From Psychrobacter coccoides (GTDB lineage Bacteria > Pseudomonadota > Gammaproteobacteria > Pseudomonadales > Moraxellaceae), in NCBI RefSeq assembly GCF_017498085.1, contig NZ_JAGBKM010000012.1, positions 1 through 64,000 on the forward strand: a stretch of 64,000 nt of DNA, in the 5' to 3' direction. The position numbers were made by a program, and so were the translations under genes. Below are positions 37,294 to 45,817 of the stretch, one piece after another. The notes below the pieces were generated by a model. It saw only the letters and a program-made list of their open reading frames with translations, made no database searches and had not been told where the DNA came from. The number at the start of each line of letters is the position of its first letter. Within the stretch, counting starts at the first letter, position 1.

Positions 37294-37450
37294 TATATAG
37301 TCAATTAAAAATAAAATGGTTATAGATTCAGACGCACTATTGGTGTAAATGTTCCTTGCGTGCTGTTGTCGTTCGATCAGCGCAACCTGTATTTTGAACA
37401 GCAAGCATCCCAGTAGCGTTATGTCATTTTTAAAGTGTATTCACTATATA
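37294..37450. repeat. MITE-like interspersed repeat, copy C
   Basis: Starts TATATAGTCAATT and ends GTATTCACTATATA, whose complement is TATATAGTGAATAC, giving clear inverted ends. The interior contains TTCCTTGCGTGCTGTTG, AGCGCAACCTGTATTTTGAA and AAGCATCCCAGTAGCG, shared with copies A and B. It begins 33 bases upstream of the aspS start, so the aspS promoter is either inside it or displaced by it. Confidence 0.85.
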
Positions 37451-37977
37451 CCAGTTTAGTATACAATCATGCAGCCAGCGCTATTTGATTTCAACCCATG
37501 CTGTCTTTTTGTGCTTGGCTCAAGACCAACCATCATGGCATCAAAACCAATAGGCAAGCAGTGAGCTTTGATCAGTTGTTAAGTATAGGCTTACTTAAAT
37601 GGCGCTGCTATTTTTATGTAGCGTGTCTTATGTCAATGTGATTTAAGACGTGATTAAAAAATAGCAAATAAAACGTGATCAAGATAAAACCTCGTCACGT
37701 TGGCTGCATAGAAATAAATGTAAGCGCATATTATGCCTAAAGTACTTTTGTTATACAACTGTACAGACGTAATCCTACGATATTCAGTGGCAAAGTAGCC
37801 TTCACAAGACATAAATAGGTGGTGACTAATCCTATGCTATGCAGCTATCAGGGAGTAAGTTAAATGGTCGCTACGTTAAATAACGCCTTTAACCTTGAAA
37901 ACATCAGTTCGTGCGTGCATATCAGTCTAACACTAAATATATCGCCTCATCTCTTATATTTTATTGAAGGAATTTTT
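37451..37977. other. Intergenic region before sohB
   Basis: Together with repeat copy C this makes the longest gene-free space of the window. A 47-codon frame near 37498 has no ribosome site and looks like chance. From 37864 the sohB reading frame is open, preceded by GGGAG at a normal distance, so the first 38 codons there may in fact be translated. Nothing else is recognisable. Confidence 0.5.
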
Positions 37978-38946
37978 ATGCTATTTCATCCGCCCAAAAA
38001 CCCTGTTGAACTCAAAGTACTGCATCTTAATAAAAACCAAGAAAAGCGCCGTGAAGACCTGATGGAAGCGACACAAGGTAAAGCAGCACTCAAGCAGCTC
38101 AAAAAGAGCATGGCAAAAAAGGCCAAGAAAGCCTTAAAAAACAAAGCCAAGAGTAAAAGTAAAGCGGCGCAGGTGTTTGTGCTTGATTTTGATGGCGACC
38201 TAAAAGCGACAGCAGTAAAGCACTTACGTGAAGAGATCAGCACTTTGATTAGCACGGCCAATAAGGGAGATGAGGTTATAGTACGTCTTGAGTCGTCAGG
38301 CGGCCTAGTGCATGGCTATGGTCTAGCAGCGGCGCAGTTAGTGCGTCTAAAAGAAGCTGGTCTTAAACTCACCGTATGCGTCGATAAAGTCGCTGCCAGT
38401 GGTGGTTATATGATGGCTTGTGTCGCAGATCAGGTCATCGCAGCACCGTTTGCAGTCATTGGCTCTATCGGTGTCGTGTCGCAGTTACCAAACTTTCATA
38501 AATGGCTCAAAAATCATGACGTTGATTACGAGATGTTTACCGCAGGAGATTATAAGCGTACGGTGACTGTGTTTGGTGAAAACGATGAAGAAGATCGGGC
38601 TAAGTACCAAGAAGAGCTTGAGCAAACCCATCAGCTGTTTAAGCATTTTGTCAATACTTATCGTCCTACGTTAGATTTGGCTAAGGTGGCAACTGGTGAG
38701 CATTGGTACGGTGAGGACGCTTTAGCGCTAAACTTAGTGGATAACTTACAGACTTCAGATAGCTATATTTTAGAGTTGATGGATAGCAGTCAGGTGTATG
38801 CTCTGCACTCACGCCAAAAGCCAACATTGGCCGAAAAGCTAGGTCTGGCACAGGCTGCCGAAGCGACGCTCAATGTCGCTGCTGATAAGCTCCCAGAAGC
38901 CTTGATGCGCTTTGACTTTAACAGTCGCTTAAATATTTTAAAATAA
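37978..38946 (+). CDS. sohB: S49-family protease SohB
   Basis: SohB is a serine protease of family S49, a signal-peptide-peptidase-A relative active at the inner membrane. The Ser-Lys dyad is S141 in KVAASGGYMMA and K193 in TAGDYKR. LESSGGLVHGYGLAAAQL, GSIGVVSQLPNFHKWL and ATGEHWYGEDAL match E. coli SohB closely. I start at 37978, with GAAGGA six bases upstream, giving 322 residues. The segment VELKVLHLNKNQEKR aligns with the part just after the membrane anchor of E. coli SohB. This form therefore lacks the anchor unless translation starts at 37864. A Lys/Ala-rich stretch covers residues 29-60. Confidence 0.88.
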   Translation: MLFHPPKNPVELKVLHLNKNQEKRREDLMEATQGKAALKQLKKSMAKKAKKALKNKAKSKSKAAQVFVLDFDGDLKATAVKHLREEISTLISTANKGDEVIVRLESSGGLVHGYGLAAAQLVRLKEAGLKLTVCVDKVAASGGYMMACVADQVIAAPFAVIGSIGVVSQLPNFHKWLKNHDVDYEMFTAGDYKRTVTVFGENDEEDRAKYQEELEQTHQLFKHFVNTYRPTLDLAKVATGEHWYGEDALALNLVDNLQTSDSYILELMDSSQVYALHSRQKPTLAEKLGLAQAAEATLNVAADKLPEALMRFDFNSRLNILK

Positions 38947-38977
38947 AACCTGGGTTCTTAAAGTGTGTTGACAACCT

Positions 38978-39009
38978 AAAGGTGTGGCCTAACCGGTCGC
39001 ACCTTTTTT
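38978..39009 (+). terminator. Rho-independent terminator of sohB
   Basis: AAAGGTGTGGCC pairs with GGTCGCACCTTT (two G-U pairs) around a five-base loop and runs into a T tract, 31 bases after the sohB stop codon. Confidence 0.88.
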
Positions 39010-39087
39010 CTGTTTCGTTATAAGGGTTATGATATAACTATAGGGAAGTAAGCCCTACAGTATTCAACAAGGAAGAGGACTATAATA

Positions 39088-40347
39088 ATGACGACCAATA
39101 CATCCCAAACTATGTTTAGTGCCACGGCGCACGGTCAGGCTATGTATCAACAAGTCAAAGCCTTCATAGAAACGCATATCGAGCCGATAGAAGCGCAGTT
39201 TTGGCAAGACTGTCATGAGCAAAACCCTGATGGTCATTGGGAAAGCTGGCAGTGGCCAAAAGCGTATGAGACTCTGAGAGCAAAAGCGCGCGACGCAGGT
39301 TTGTGGAACCTGTTTTTACCTGATGAAAACCTGGGTGCAGGACTATCGGTTACTGATTACGCTCCGATTGCAGAGCTGACAGGACGTAGTGTGCTTGCGC
39401 CTTATGTCTTTAACTGTAATGCGCCTGATAGTGGCAACATGGAGCTGTTGTGGCGTTATGGCAGTACCGAGCAGCAAGATAAATGGTTGACGCCATTGTT
39501 GGCAGGCAAGACGCGCTCGGTGTTTTGTATGACGGAGCCTGATGTCGCCTCTAGTGATGCGACCAATATGCAGGCGACGGCTGTGGTCGATGGTGATGAG
39601 GTCATCATTAATGGGAGCAAGTGGTGGTCGTCGGGCCTTGGTGATCCTGCCGTCGATGTATTGATCGTCATGGCCTACACTCCTGATGAAAGCAAAGACC
39701 GTCATCATCAGCATTCGATGGTGCTCGTGCCTGCCAAGACAGCCGGTGTCAAAATTGAGCGTATGCTTAAAGTGTTTGGTGATTATGATGCCCCACATGG
39801 TCATGGCGAAGTCAGCTTTACTGATGTCCGTGTACCCATCGAAAACTTCATCGGCGGGCCAGGCATGGGGTTTGAGATTGCTCAAGGCCGCTTGGGACCA
39901 GGCCGTATTCATCATTGTATGCGCTGTATCGGTGCAGCCGAAAAGTCTTTAGAGCTTGCCATTCATCGTGGTATGCAACGCAGCGCTTTTGGCAAGCCTT
40001 TATTGCAATTAGGTGGCAACCTCGAGCGTATTAGCGATGCTCGGGTCAAGATAGACCAAGCTCGTCTGCTGACTCTGTATGCCGCACAAAAAATGGACAG
40101 CCAAGGCACTAAAGCGGCACTGACCGAGATATCAGCGATTAAAGTGGTTGCTCCCACTGTGCTACAAGAGGTCGTCGATATGGCCATTCAGATACATGGT
40201 GGTATGGGTGTGTGCCAAGATACTATGTTGCCTAGCTTTTATGCACAAGCACGGGCACTACGTTTGGCCGATGGTCCTGACGAGGTGCACAAAACCATGA
40301 TTGCCAAACTAGAGCTAAAGCGTGAAGGTTATCGCCTCAAACGTTAA
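39088..40347 (+). CDS. Acyl-CoA dehydrogenase, ACAD10/ACAD11 type
   Basis: A 419-residue flavoprotein of the acyl-CoA dehydrogenase fold. FCMTEPDVASSDATNM near residue 148, INGSKWWSSGLGDP near 175, GRLGPGRIHHCMR near 270 and ALRLADGPDEVHKT near 390 follow the C-terminal domain of ACAD11 almost phrase for phrase. In that group the enzyme eliminates phosphate from 4-phosphoacyl-CoA rather than only oxidising acyl-CoA. The next gene encodes the matching kinase, which supports this. A ribosome site GAGGA precedes the ATG. It is the first gene of a four-gene plus-strand cluster. Confidence 0.9.
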   Translation: MTTNTSQTMFSATAHGQAMYQQVKAFIETHIEPIEAQFWQDCHEQNPDGHWESWQWPKAYETLRAKARDAGLWNLFLPDENLGAGLSVTDYAPIAELTGRSVLAPYVFNCNAPDSGNMELLWRYGSTEQQDKWLTPLLAGKTRSVFCMTEPDVASSDATNMQATAVVDGDEVIINGSKWWSSGLGDPAVDVLIVMAYTPDESKDRHHQHSMVLVPAKTAGVKIERMLKVFGDYDAPHGHGEVSFTDVRVPIENFIGGPGMGFEIAQGRLGPGRIHHCMRCIGAAEKSLELAIHRGMQRSAFGKPLLQLGGNLERISDARVKIDQARLLTLYAAQKMDSQGTKAALTEISAIKVVAPTVLQEVVDMAIQIHGGMGVCQDTMLPSFYAQARALRLADGPDEVHKTMIAKLELKREGYRLKR

Positions 40348-40488
40348 AGGGTAGTAAGTCAGCTATCAAAATAGCCTAAGCAATAAGTTTTGACTGATAG
40401 TTTGATTTATAGAAGCTACTTTGAATAAAGACATAAAGTGGCTTTGATTATAAAGCCACTGAAACAACCAGATGATAAGGAACATCAC

Positions 40489-41742
40489 ATGGCAACAGCA
40501 AACAATGCCGCAGACAGTCACGTCACAAACAATAAAAAAGCAGTCGATGTCGGTGGACCAGTAAGAGAAGGAGAGGCTCTTGATGCCCAAGCAGTCAGTA
40601 CTTGGCTGCGCAAGCAAGGTGTGGAAGTCACCGGTGAGCCTACGGTCACTCAGTTTTCAGGAGGGGCATCAAACTGGACGTATCGCTTACAGTACGAGCA
40701 CCACGACCTTATCTTACGTCGTCCGCCCAAAGGCACCAAAGCCAAGTCTGCGCATGACATGGTGCGTGAATATACGGTACAAAAGGCGTTACAAGAAGAT
40801 TATCCCTATGTGCCCAACATGGTGGCTTTATGTACTGATGAGGCGGTCATAGGGGCCGATTTTTATGTCATGGAGCGTATGGCGGGTATTATTCCTCGTG
40901 CCAACCTACCTAAAGAGGTCAGTCTAAATACTGAGCAAACTCGTGAGCTGTGCCGCAATGTTATCGACGCTTTAATTGAGTTACATGAGGTGGATTATCA
41001 AGGCAATCCTGACCTATTAGCACTAGGCAGAGGGCAAGGTTATTGTGAGCGGCAAGTCAGTGGCTGGGACAAGCGTTATGTTAAGGCAAAAACGCCTAAC
41101 GTACCAAGCTTTGCCGTAGTGCGCCAGTGGCTCAATAAGCATGTCCCGACAGATATCAAAACCTGCATCATTCACAACGATTGGCGTTTTGACAATGTCA
41201 TCTTGGACGCTGCCGACCCAACCAAGGTGATAGGTGTGCTCGATTGGGAAATGGCGACTTTAGGCGATCCTTTGATGGATTTAGGCAGCGCTTTGGCGTA
41301 TTGGATTGAGGAAGATGACAACATCATCATGCAACAATCACGCCGTCAGCCGACTCATCTAAAAGGTATGATGACTCGGCAAGAGGTGGTTGAGTATTAT
41401 CTGGAGCGTACAGGCTTGCAGGTAGACAACTGGACGTTTTATGAAGTCTTTGGTTTGTTTCGCTTAGCTGGCATCGTGCAGCAGATTTATTATCGCTACT
41501 ACCACAAGCAAACAAAAAACCCTGCCTTCAAAAACTTTTGGATTATCAATCACGTGTTACACGCCAAATGTCTCAAGCTGATTGCGCAGTATGAAGGTGA
41601 AGCATTATTTAGCAGTCACGTGCAGCCGCATTTACAAGACATGGGGGTCGATAGTGCTACGATTGAGAAGCTACCCAGTCCCGTGCAGAGTGTTATTAAA
41701 AGCATACTACCCAAAAGCTATTTTGAGCAATCATCTGATTAG
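40489..41742 (+). CDS. APH-fold phosphotransferase, ACAD10/11 kinase (LvaA-like)
   Basis: A 417-residue aminoglycoside-phosphotransferase-fold kinase. FSGGASNWTYRL gives the nucleotide loop and LILRRPPKG the ATP lysine region. Catalytic and metal residues are in IIHNDWRFDNVIL and GVLDWEMATLGDPLMDLG. Proteins of this group (LvaA of Pseudomonas putida; the N-terminal domain of ACAD11) phosphorylate the hydroxyl of 4- or 3-hydroxyacyl-CoA. I start at the ATG at 40489, after AAGGA; the GTG at 40438 lacks support. It follows the dehydrogenase by 141 bases, so the two halves of ACAD11 are separate genes here. Confidence 0.87.
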   Translation: MATANNAADSHVTNNKKAVDVGGPVREGEALDAQAVSTWLRKQGVEVTGEPTVTQFSGGASNWTYRLQYEHHDLILRRPPKGTKAKSAHDMVREYTVQKALQEDYPYVPNMVALCTDEAVIGADFYVMERMAGIIPRANLPKEVSLNTEQTRELCRNVIDALIELHEVDYQGNPDLLALGRGQGYCERQVSGWDKRYVKAKTPNVPSFAVVRQWLNKHVPTDIKTCIIHNDWRFDNVILDAADPTKVIGVLDWEMATLGDPLMDLGSALAYWIEEDDNIIMQQSRRQPTHLKGMMTRQEVVEYYLERTGLQVDNWTFYEVFGLFRLAGIVQQIYYRYYHKQTKNPAFKNFWIINHVLHAKCLKLIAQYEGEALFSSHVQPHLQDMGVDSATIEKLPSPVQSVIKSILPKSYFEQSSD

Positions 41743-41781
41743 CGTATTCAAACCATTACAGTACTTATAAACACAGGCAGT

Positions 41782-42540
41782 ATGATTATGACAACTATTC
41801 TTTTGGCTCGTCACGGTCAAGCCTCGTTTGGACAGCAAAACTACGATCAGCTCTCAGAGCTGGGTGGTTTGCAGGCGAGGCTGCTTGGTCAGCACTATGC
41901 GGCCACGCAGCGTCGTATCGATGCGATATTTACGGGTAGTTTATCAAGGCAACAGGATTCGGCACGGCACTTTTGGGAAGCCTATCAGCCCTCCGTCAAC
42001 ACAAATCAGGTGCTGTCAGTACTAGACTTAAGCGCGCCTGACAGTTATGTGATTGATGCATTTAATGAGTTTAATCATAAAGACGTCCTCATTAAGTCCA
42101 ACCCTAACTTTATCACTCAAGACGCTATCGCAGCAGAGATTGCCCAAGCAGAGGAGCCACAAACTCACTTGGCTGAATTGTTTGATTTGGCCTTGCAGCG
42201 CTGGTATGGAGGGGAAAACGATGAGGATTATCTAGAGAGTTGGTCGCAGTTTAATGGCCGTGCTCAGCAAGCGCTGGATCATGTACGCAAGCGAGTCTTA
42301 CAACTCAAGCATTTACAGCATGACAGTACGGTATTGGTCTTTACCTCAGGCGGAGTGATTGCGGCGATTACAGCGCACCTGCTACGACAAGGCAGCCAGA
42401 CCGCTTATCAAATCAATAAAAGCCTGGTAAATACTGGTGTGACTGCGATTACCGTAAGAAAACAAGGGCCACAGTTATTATCACTAAACGAATACAGCCA
42501 TTTATTTCATGAGGGCAAGCGCTTTGTCACTTGGCGTTAA
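41782..42540 (+). CDS. Histidine phosphatase-family protein
   Basis: A 252-residue member of the histidine phosphatase (phosphoglycerate-mutase-like) superfamily. The phosphohistidine motif LLARHGQASFG lies at about residues 7-17, and FTGSLSRQQDSARHFW gives the second arginine. VFTSGGVIAAITAHLL near 190 has Ser-Gly in place of the usual second catalytic His region (SHGG), so activity may be altered. It sits 39 bases after the kinase gene and is likely co-transcribed. The substrate is unknown; a dephosphorylation linked to the kinase product is possible. Confidence 0.83.
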   Translation: MIMTTILLARHGQASFGQQNYDQLSELGGLQARLLGQHYAATQRRIDAIFTGSLSRQQDSARHFWEAYQPSVNTNQVLSVLDLSAPDSYVIDAFNEFNHKDVLIKSNPNFITQDAIAAEIAQAEEPQTHLAELFDLALQRWYGGENDEDYLESWSQFNGRAQQALDHVRKRVLQLKHLQHDSTVLVFTSGGVIAAITAHLLRQGSQTAYQINKSLVNTGVTAITVRKQGPQLLSLNEYSHLFHEGKRFVTWR

Positions 42541-42628
42541 TGCCATGCCACTCCCAAAAAAGTAACAGTGGTGATGCTAGGTGTTAAATGTGCTGTGTCT
42601 ATAAGGTGTCGATGATACATATTTGCAC

Positions 42629-42656
42629 TTCACTGCTGAAATATAGACACTATAAT
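42629..42656 (+). promoter_or_regulatory. Candidate promoter of the short-chain dehydrogenase gene
   Basis: A perfect TATAAT (42651-42656) lies 16 bases after TTCACT (four of six matches to TTGACA), 75 bases before the ATG. The 190-base gap after the phosphatase gene leaves room for a separate transcript. Confidence 0.4.
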
Positions 42657-42730
42657 AAAAGAGTCCGTTTCTATTGCTATTTTATCAGCGCATTATTCTT
42701 GAACGATATTGATTATATAAAGGACTGCTT

Positions 42731-43600
42731 ATGCAAAACAAACTCCTGCATCTGATGACACAGACTGCCAAGCAAGGTAGAGATCAGACGTTAAGTGCCA
42801 TTCAGCCTGCCCGTTATTTAAAAGGCTTAGCCAAGTCACAAGTTGGGCTGGGTAAAACTGTTTTGATCACAGGTGCCAGCTCAGGTCTTGGAGAGGCGAT
42901 GGCACGGATATTTGCCAGTCTTGGTTATAATTTAGCCATATGTGCCCGCCGTACTGAACGTCTAGAGCAGTTAAAGTCTGAGCTAATGGCGCGCTACGCT
43001 GATATTCGTATTGAGTATCGTGTGCTAGATGTCGCTGATTATGAAGCGCTATTTGAAGTGTTTGATGCTTTTACCACTGATTTTGGGCACATCGATCGGG
43101 TCATCGTCAACGCCGGTGTGGGAGAAAGTCGCCGTATTGGCAAAGGGCGCTTTGATACCAACCGCCGTACCGCTGAGATTAACTTTGTCTCGGCATTGGC
43201 CCAATGTGAAGCGGCCATGAAGATATTTCGTGCTCAAAACACAGGTCATTTGGTGGTGATATCGAGTATGTCAGCGATGCGTGGTTTGCCCAAACACATG
43301 ACCACATACGGAGCAAGTAAAGCTGGCTTAGCGTATTTGGCAGAAGGTATTCGTGCTGATATGTTACTAGAAAAACTCCCTATCAAGGTGTCTACTATAT
43401 ATCCAGGCTATATTCGTACTGAGATTAATACCAATGCCAAGCCCTTACCATTTGAGGTGGATGCTGATACAGGTACTCAAGCCATTGTGGCTGCGATTGA
43501 GTCTGGGGTGGCAGAAGCCTGTGTACCAAGCTTACCATGGTCAATCGTCGGACAAGCGATGAAACGCTTGCCATTGAGTGTTGTCAATAAAATGAGTTGA
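42731..43600 (+). CDS. Short-chain dehydrogenase/reductase (SDR)
   Basis: A 289-residue classical SDR. The cofactor loop TGASSGLGEAMARIF starts near residue 52, and CARRTERL near 78 suggests NADP preference. VIVNAGVG near 125, the catalytic Ser in VVISSMSAM and Y-x3-K in YGASKAGLAYL complete the active site. A 45-residue N-terminal extension precedes the Rossmann fold. AAAGGA lies six bases before the ATG. It closes the cluster that starts with the ACAD11-like gene, matching the presence of an SDR (LvaD) in the Pseudomonas lva set. Confidence 0.88.
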   Translation: MQNKLLHLMTQTAKQGRDQTLSAIQPARYLKGLAKSQVGLGKTVLITGASSGLGEAMARIFASLGYNLAICARRTERLEQLKSELMARYADIRIEYRVLDVADYEALFEVFDAFTTDFGHIDRVIVNAGVGESRRIGKGRFDTNRRTAEINFVSALAQCEAAMKIFRAQNTGHLVVISSMSAMRGLPKHMTTYGASKAGLAYLAEGIRADMLLEKLPIKVSTIYPGYIRTEINTNAKPLPFEVDADTGTQAIVAAIESGVAEACVPSLPWSIVGQAMKRLPLSVVNKMS

Positions 43601-43635
43601 GCACTGAGCCAGTTGACCTATTAGTAAACCACAAA

Positions 43636-43668
43636 AAGCCCTCTACAGTGAAAGTAGAGGGCTTATTT
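43636..43668. terminator. Bidirectional terminator
   Basis: An 11-base perfect stem (43636-43646 with 43654-43664) with a seven-base loop lies between the convergent SDR and acyl-CoA ligase genes, with an A run on one side and a T-rich run on the other. Confidence 0.85.
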
Positions 43669-43688
43669 CTTGCTGAGTAAATGTACCT

Positions 43689-45380
43689 TTAGGCGTGCTC
43701 AGTCGTATGTTGCTCACGCAGTTTTTGGCGCAGTACTTTACCAACGTTGCTTTTGGGCAGCTCATCGACGAACTCAATATAGCGTGGGCATTTATAGCCC
43801 GTCAGATTATCTAGTGCAAAGTATCTGACCACACTTTCAGTCACATGGTCGTCTGCCGGCACAACGAACATCTTAACGGCTTCTCCTTGTCGGTCATCTG
43901 GGACCCCGATAACGGCGCAATCGATGATACCTTCACAGTTCAGCATGACAGACTCAATCTCGGTAGGAAAAACATTGAACCCTGATACAAGGATCATGTC
44001 TTTTTTGCGATCCAGTAGGGTGAAGTAGCCTTTTTCATCCATACTGACGATGTCACCAGTGCGAAAATAACCGTCATGAGTAAAGATGTCTTTATTATCA
44101 TGATTAAAATAGCCAGAGGTAACATTAGGTCCTTTAATACACATCTCGCCTGCTTGGTTGATACCGACACGCTCGTTATCATCATTGATGACGATAATAT
44201 CAACACCTGGTCCAGGTATGCCAATTGTGCCATTGAATGTACGATCTGTGACGATATTTGCTGTACCTACAGCAACGCCTTCAGTCATTCCCCAACCCTC
44301 AATCATGGCACAGCCTGTCACCTCCAGCCAACGTGCTGCAGTTTGTTCAGTTGCTGCCATGCCGCCGGCCTGTGAGATACGTAAAGCGCTAAAATCTAGG
44401 TTTTTAAAGTTTGGATGGTCAAGCAGACCTTTAAATAAAGTATTAACGGCTGGGAATATATGAAAAGGCTGCTTGGAGAGTGTTTTTATAAAACCTGAAA
44501 TATCACGTGGGTTTGGTATTAAAATAAAGGTATAGCCTGAGCGCATACCAAGCAGACTCAGCATGAAGGCAAAAATATGATACAACGGCAATGCCATAAC
44601 CATATTGATGTATACTTCATCGATCTCAGAGGTAACAGGGCGATACCATACTTCTGATTGCAGGGCGGCGGCCACGATATTACGTTGGGTTAAAACAGCG
44701 CCTTTTGAGAGGCCTGTCGTACCGCCAGTATACTGCAATATGGCTTTTTGGGTTAAGACCATCTCTGGCCGCTCAAAGGTTAGGTTTTTACCTGTTTTGA
44801 GCACATCGGGAAACTTAGTCACCTCCAGCCTAGAGTCGTTAAGGCTATATTTGGGAACCAAGCGCTTGACTTGACGAATGACCGTATTGACCAAAATGCC
44901 TTTGAGACCCATCATATCGCCCATTTTTGATAGGATGATACGTTTGATAGCGGTTTCGCCGACCACTTGCTCAAGGGCTTGAGCAAAGTTATCTACGATA
45001 AATATAGTTTCAGCACCAGAATCATTGAGCTGATGACGTAGCTCACGACCAGTGTATAGCGGATTGATAGGGGTGCACACATAACCTGCACGCAAAATAC
45101 CAATCATTATGGGTAAATATTGTGGTACGTTTGGCATCATCAGCGCCACGATGCTGCCTTTGGGAAGATCTTGCGCTTGTAGCCATGCCGCAACAGCGAG
45201 TGAAGCTTTATCGATATCATCATAAGTATGGGTAACGCCCATACAGATACTCATAGGATGAAAACGAAAACGTTCAAAACTCTCTTCATACAGCTCTATT
45301 AAATGGCCATATAGATCTGGGTCGATCGTTTTTGGTACAGTAGAAGGATAATGATCTAGCCAAGGCTTAGTCACGGTCAT
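43689..45380 (-). CDS. fadD: Long-chain fatty-acid-CoA ligase
   Basis: A 563-residue adenylate-forming enzyme that activates fatty acids to acyl-CoA. The AMP-binding signature is LQYTGGTTGLSKGAVLTQRN near residue 200. MIEGWGMTEG, GYFRTGDIVSMDEKGY and LDRKKDMILVSGFNVFPTEIE follow, the last being the FACS motif region. FVDELPKSNVGKVLR holds the C-terminal catalytic lysine. Length equals E. coli FadD (561). The ATG at 45380 has GAGGA eight bases upstream. It converges on the hydroxyacyl-CoA-type cluster and could supply it with substrates. Confidence 0.92.
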   Translation of the reverse strand: MTVTKPWLDHYPSTVPKTIDPDLYGHLIELYEESFERFRFHPMSICMGVTHTYDDIDKASLAVAAWLQAQDLPKGSIVALMMPNVPQYLPIMIGILRAGYVCTPINPLYTGRELRHQLNDSGAETIFIVDNFAQALEQVVGETAIKRIILSKMGDMMGLKGILVNTVIRQVKRLVPKYSLNDSRLEVTKFPDVLKTGKNLTFERPEMVLTQKAILQYTGGTTGLSKGAVLTQRNIVAAALQSEVWYRPVTSEIDEVYINMVMALPLYHIFAFMLSLLGMRSGYTFILIPNPRDISGFIKTLSKQPFHIFPAVNTLFKGLLDHPNFKNLDFSALRISQAGGMAATEQTAARWLEVTGCAMIEGWGMTEGVAVGTANIVTDRTFNGTIGIPGPGVDIIVINDDNERVGINQAGEMCIKGPNVTSGYFNHDNKDIFTHDGYFRTGDIVSMDEKGYFTLLDRKKDMILVSGFNVFPTEIESVMLNCEGIIDCAVIGVPDDRQGEAVKMFVVPADDHVTESVVRYFALDNLTGYKCPRYIEFVDELPKSNVGKVLRQKLREQHTTEHA

Positions 45381-45669
45381 TGCCAACGTCCTCAATTTTA
45401 GTCATAGGAAGTATTAGAAAAGAGCTCTACTCATATTCTTCACAGAGATCTAAATGGGTATAAATCACATATTACCTAATGTAACTAAGTCCTACATGAA
45501 GGTAACAAAAATGTAATTTATAGCCATGTTAGCATGACAAAACGGGCTATGATATAAAAAACAGCAAATACATTGACGAGTAAGTCAATATATATTCGAC
45601 TGGCGGCATTTAATATGGTATGAACTGCTGACTATTATTAGATAATGAAACCATTAAGTTTAAGTATAC

Positions 45670-45817
45670 TTATAGTGAATACACGTTAGAGTAGGTACAG
45701 TGCTGCTGGTATTAATTTTTTGCAGCCTCTGTCGGCGTAGGCACAGCACGCAAGGAAAGTTAATGTGAGCAGCACATGACAGAGAAGATGCCGGTTTTAT
45801 TTAGGATTGACTGTATA
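45670..45817. repeat. MITE-like interspersed repeat, copy D
   Basis: Begins TTATAGTGAATACACG and ends GGATTGACTGTATAA. The interior, read on the minus strand, has ACTTTCCTTGCGTGCTGTG followed by ACGCCGACAGAGGCTGC. The first phrase is shared with copies A to C; the second resembles part of copy B. It lacks the CAACCTGTATTTTGAAC core of the others. Its right end runs into the 3' end of the thioesterase gene. The other part of the 45381-45800 gap holds the fadD promoter region, with nothing else recognisable. Confidence 0.7.

Noticed and set aside
37498-37641. 47-codon frame between aspS and sohB
   Set aside because: No ribosome site and unusual composition rich in Cys, Trp and His; looks like chance.
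42531-42660. TTGCAC at 42623 as -35 of the SDR promoter
   Set aside because: The spacing to TATAAT would be 22 bases, too long; TTCACT at 42629 fits better.
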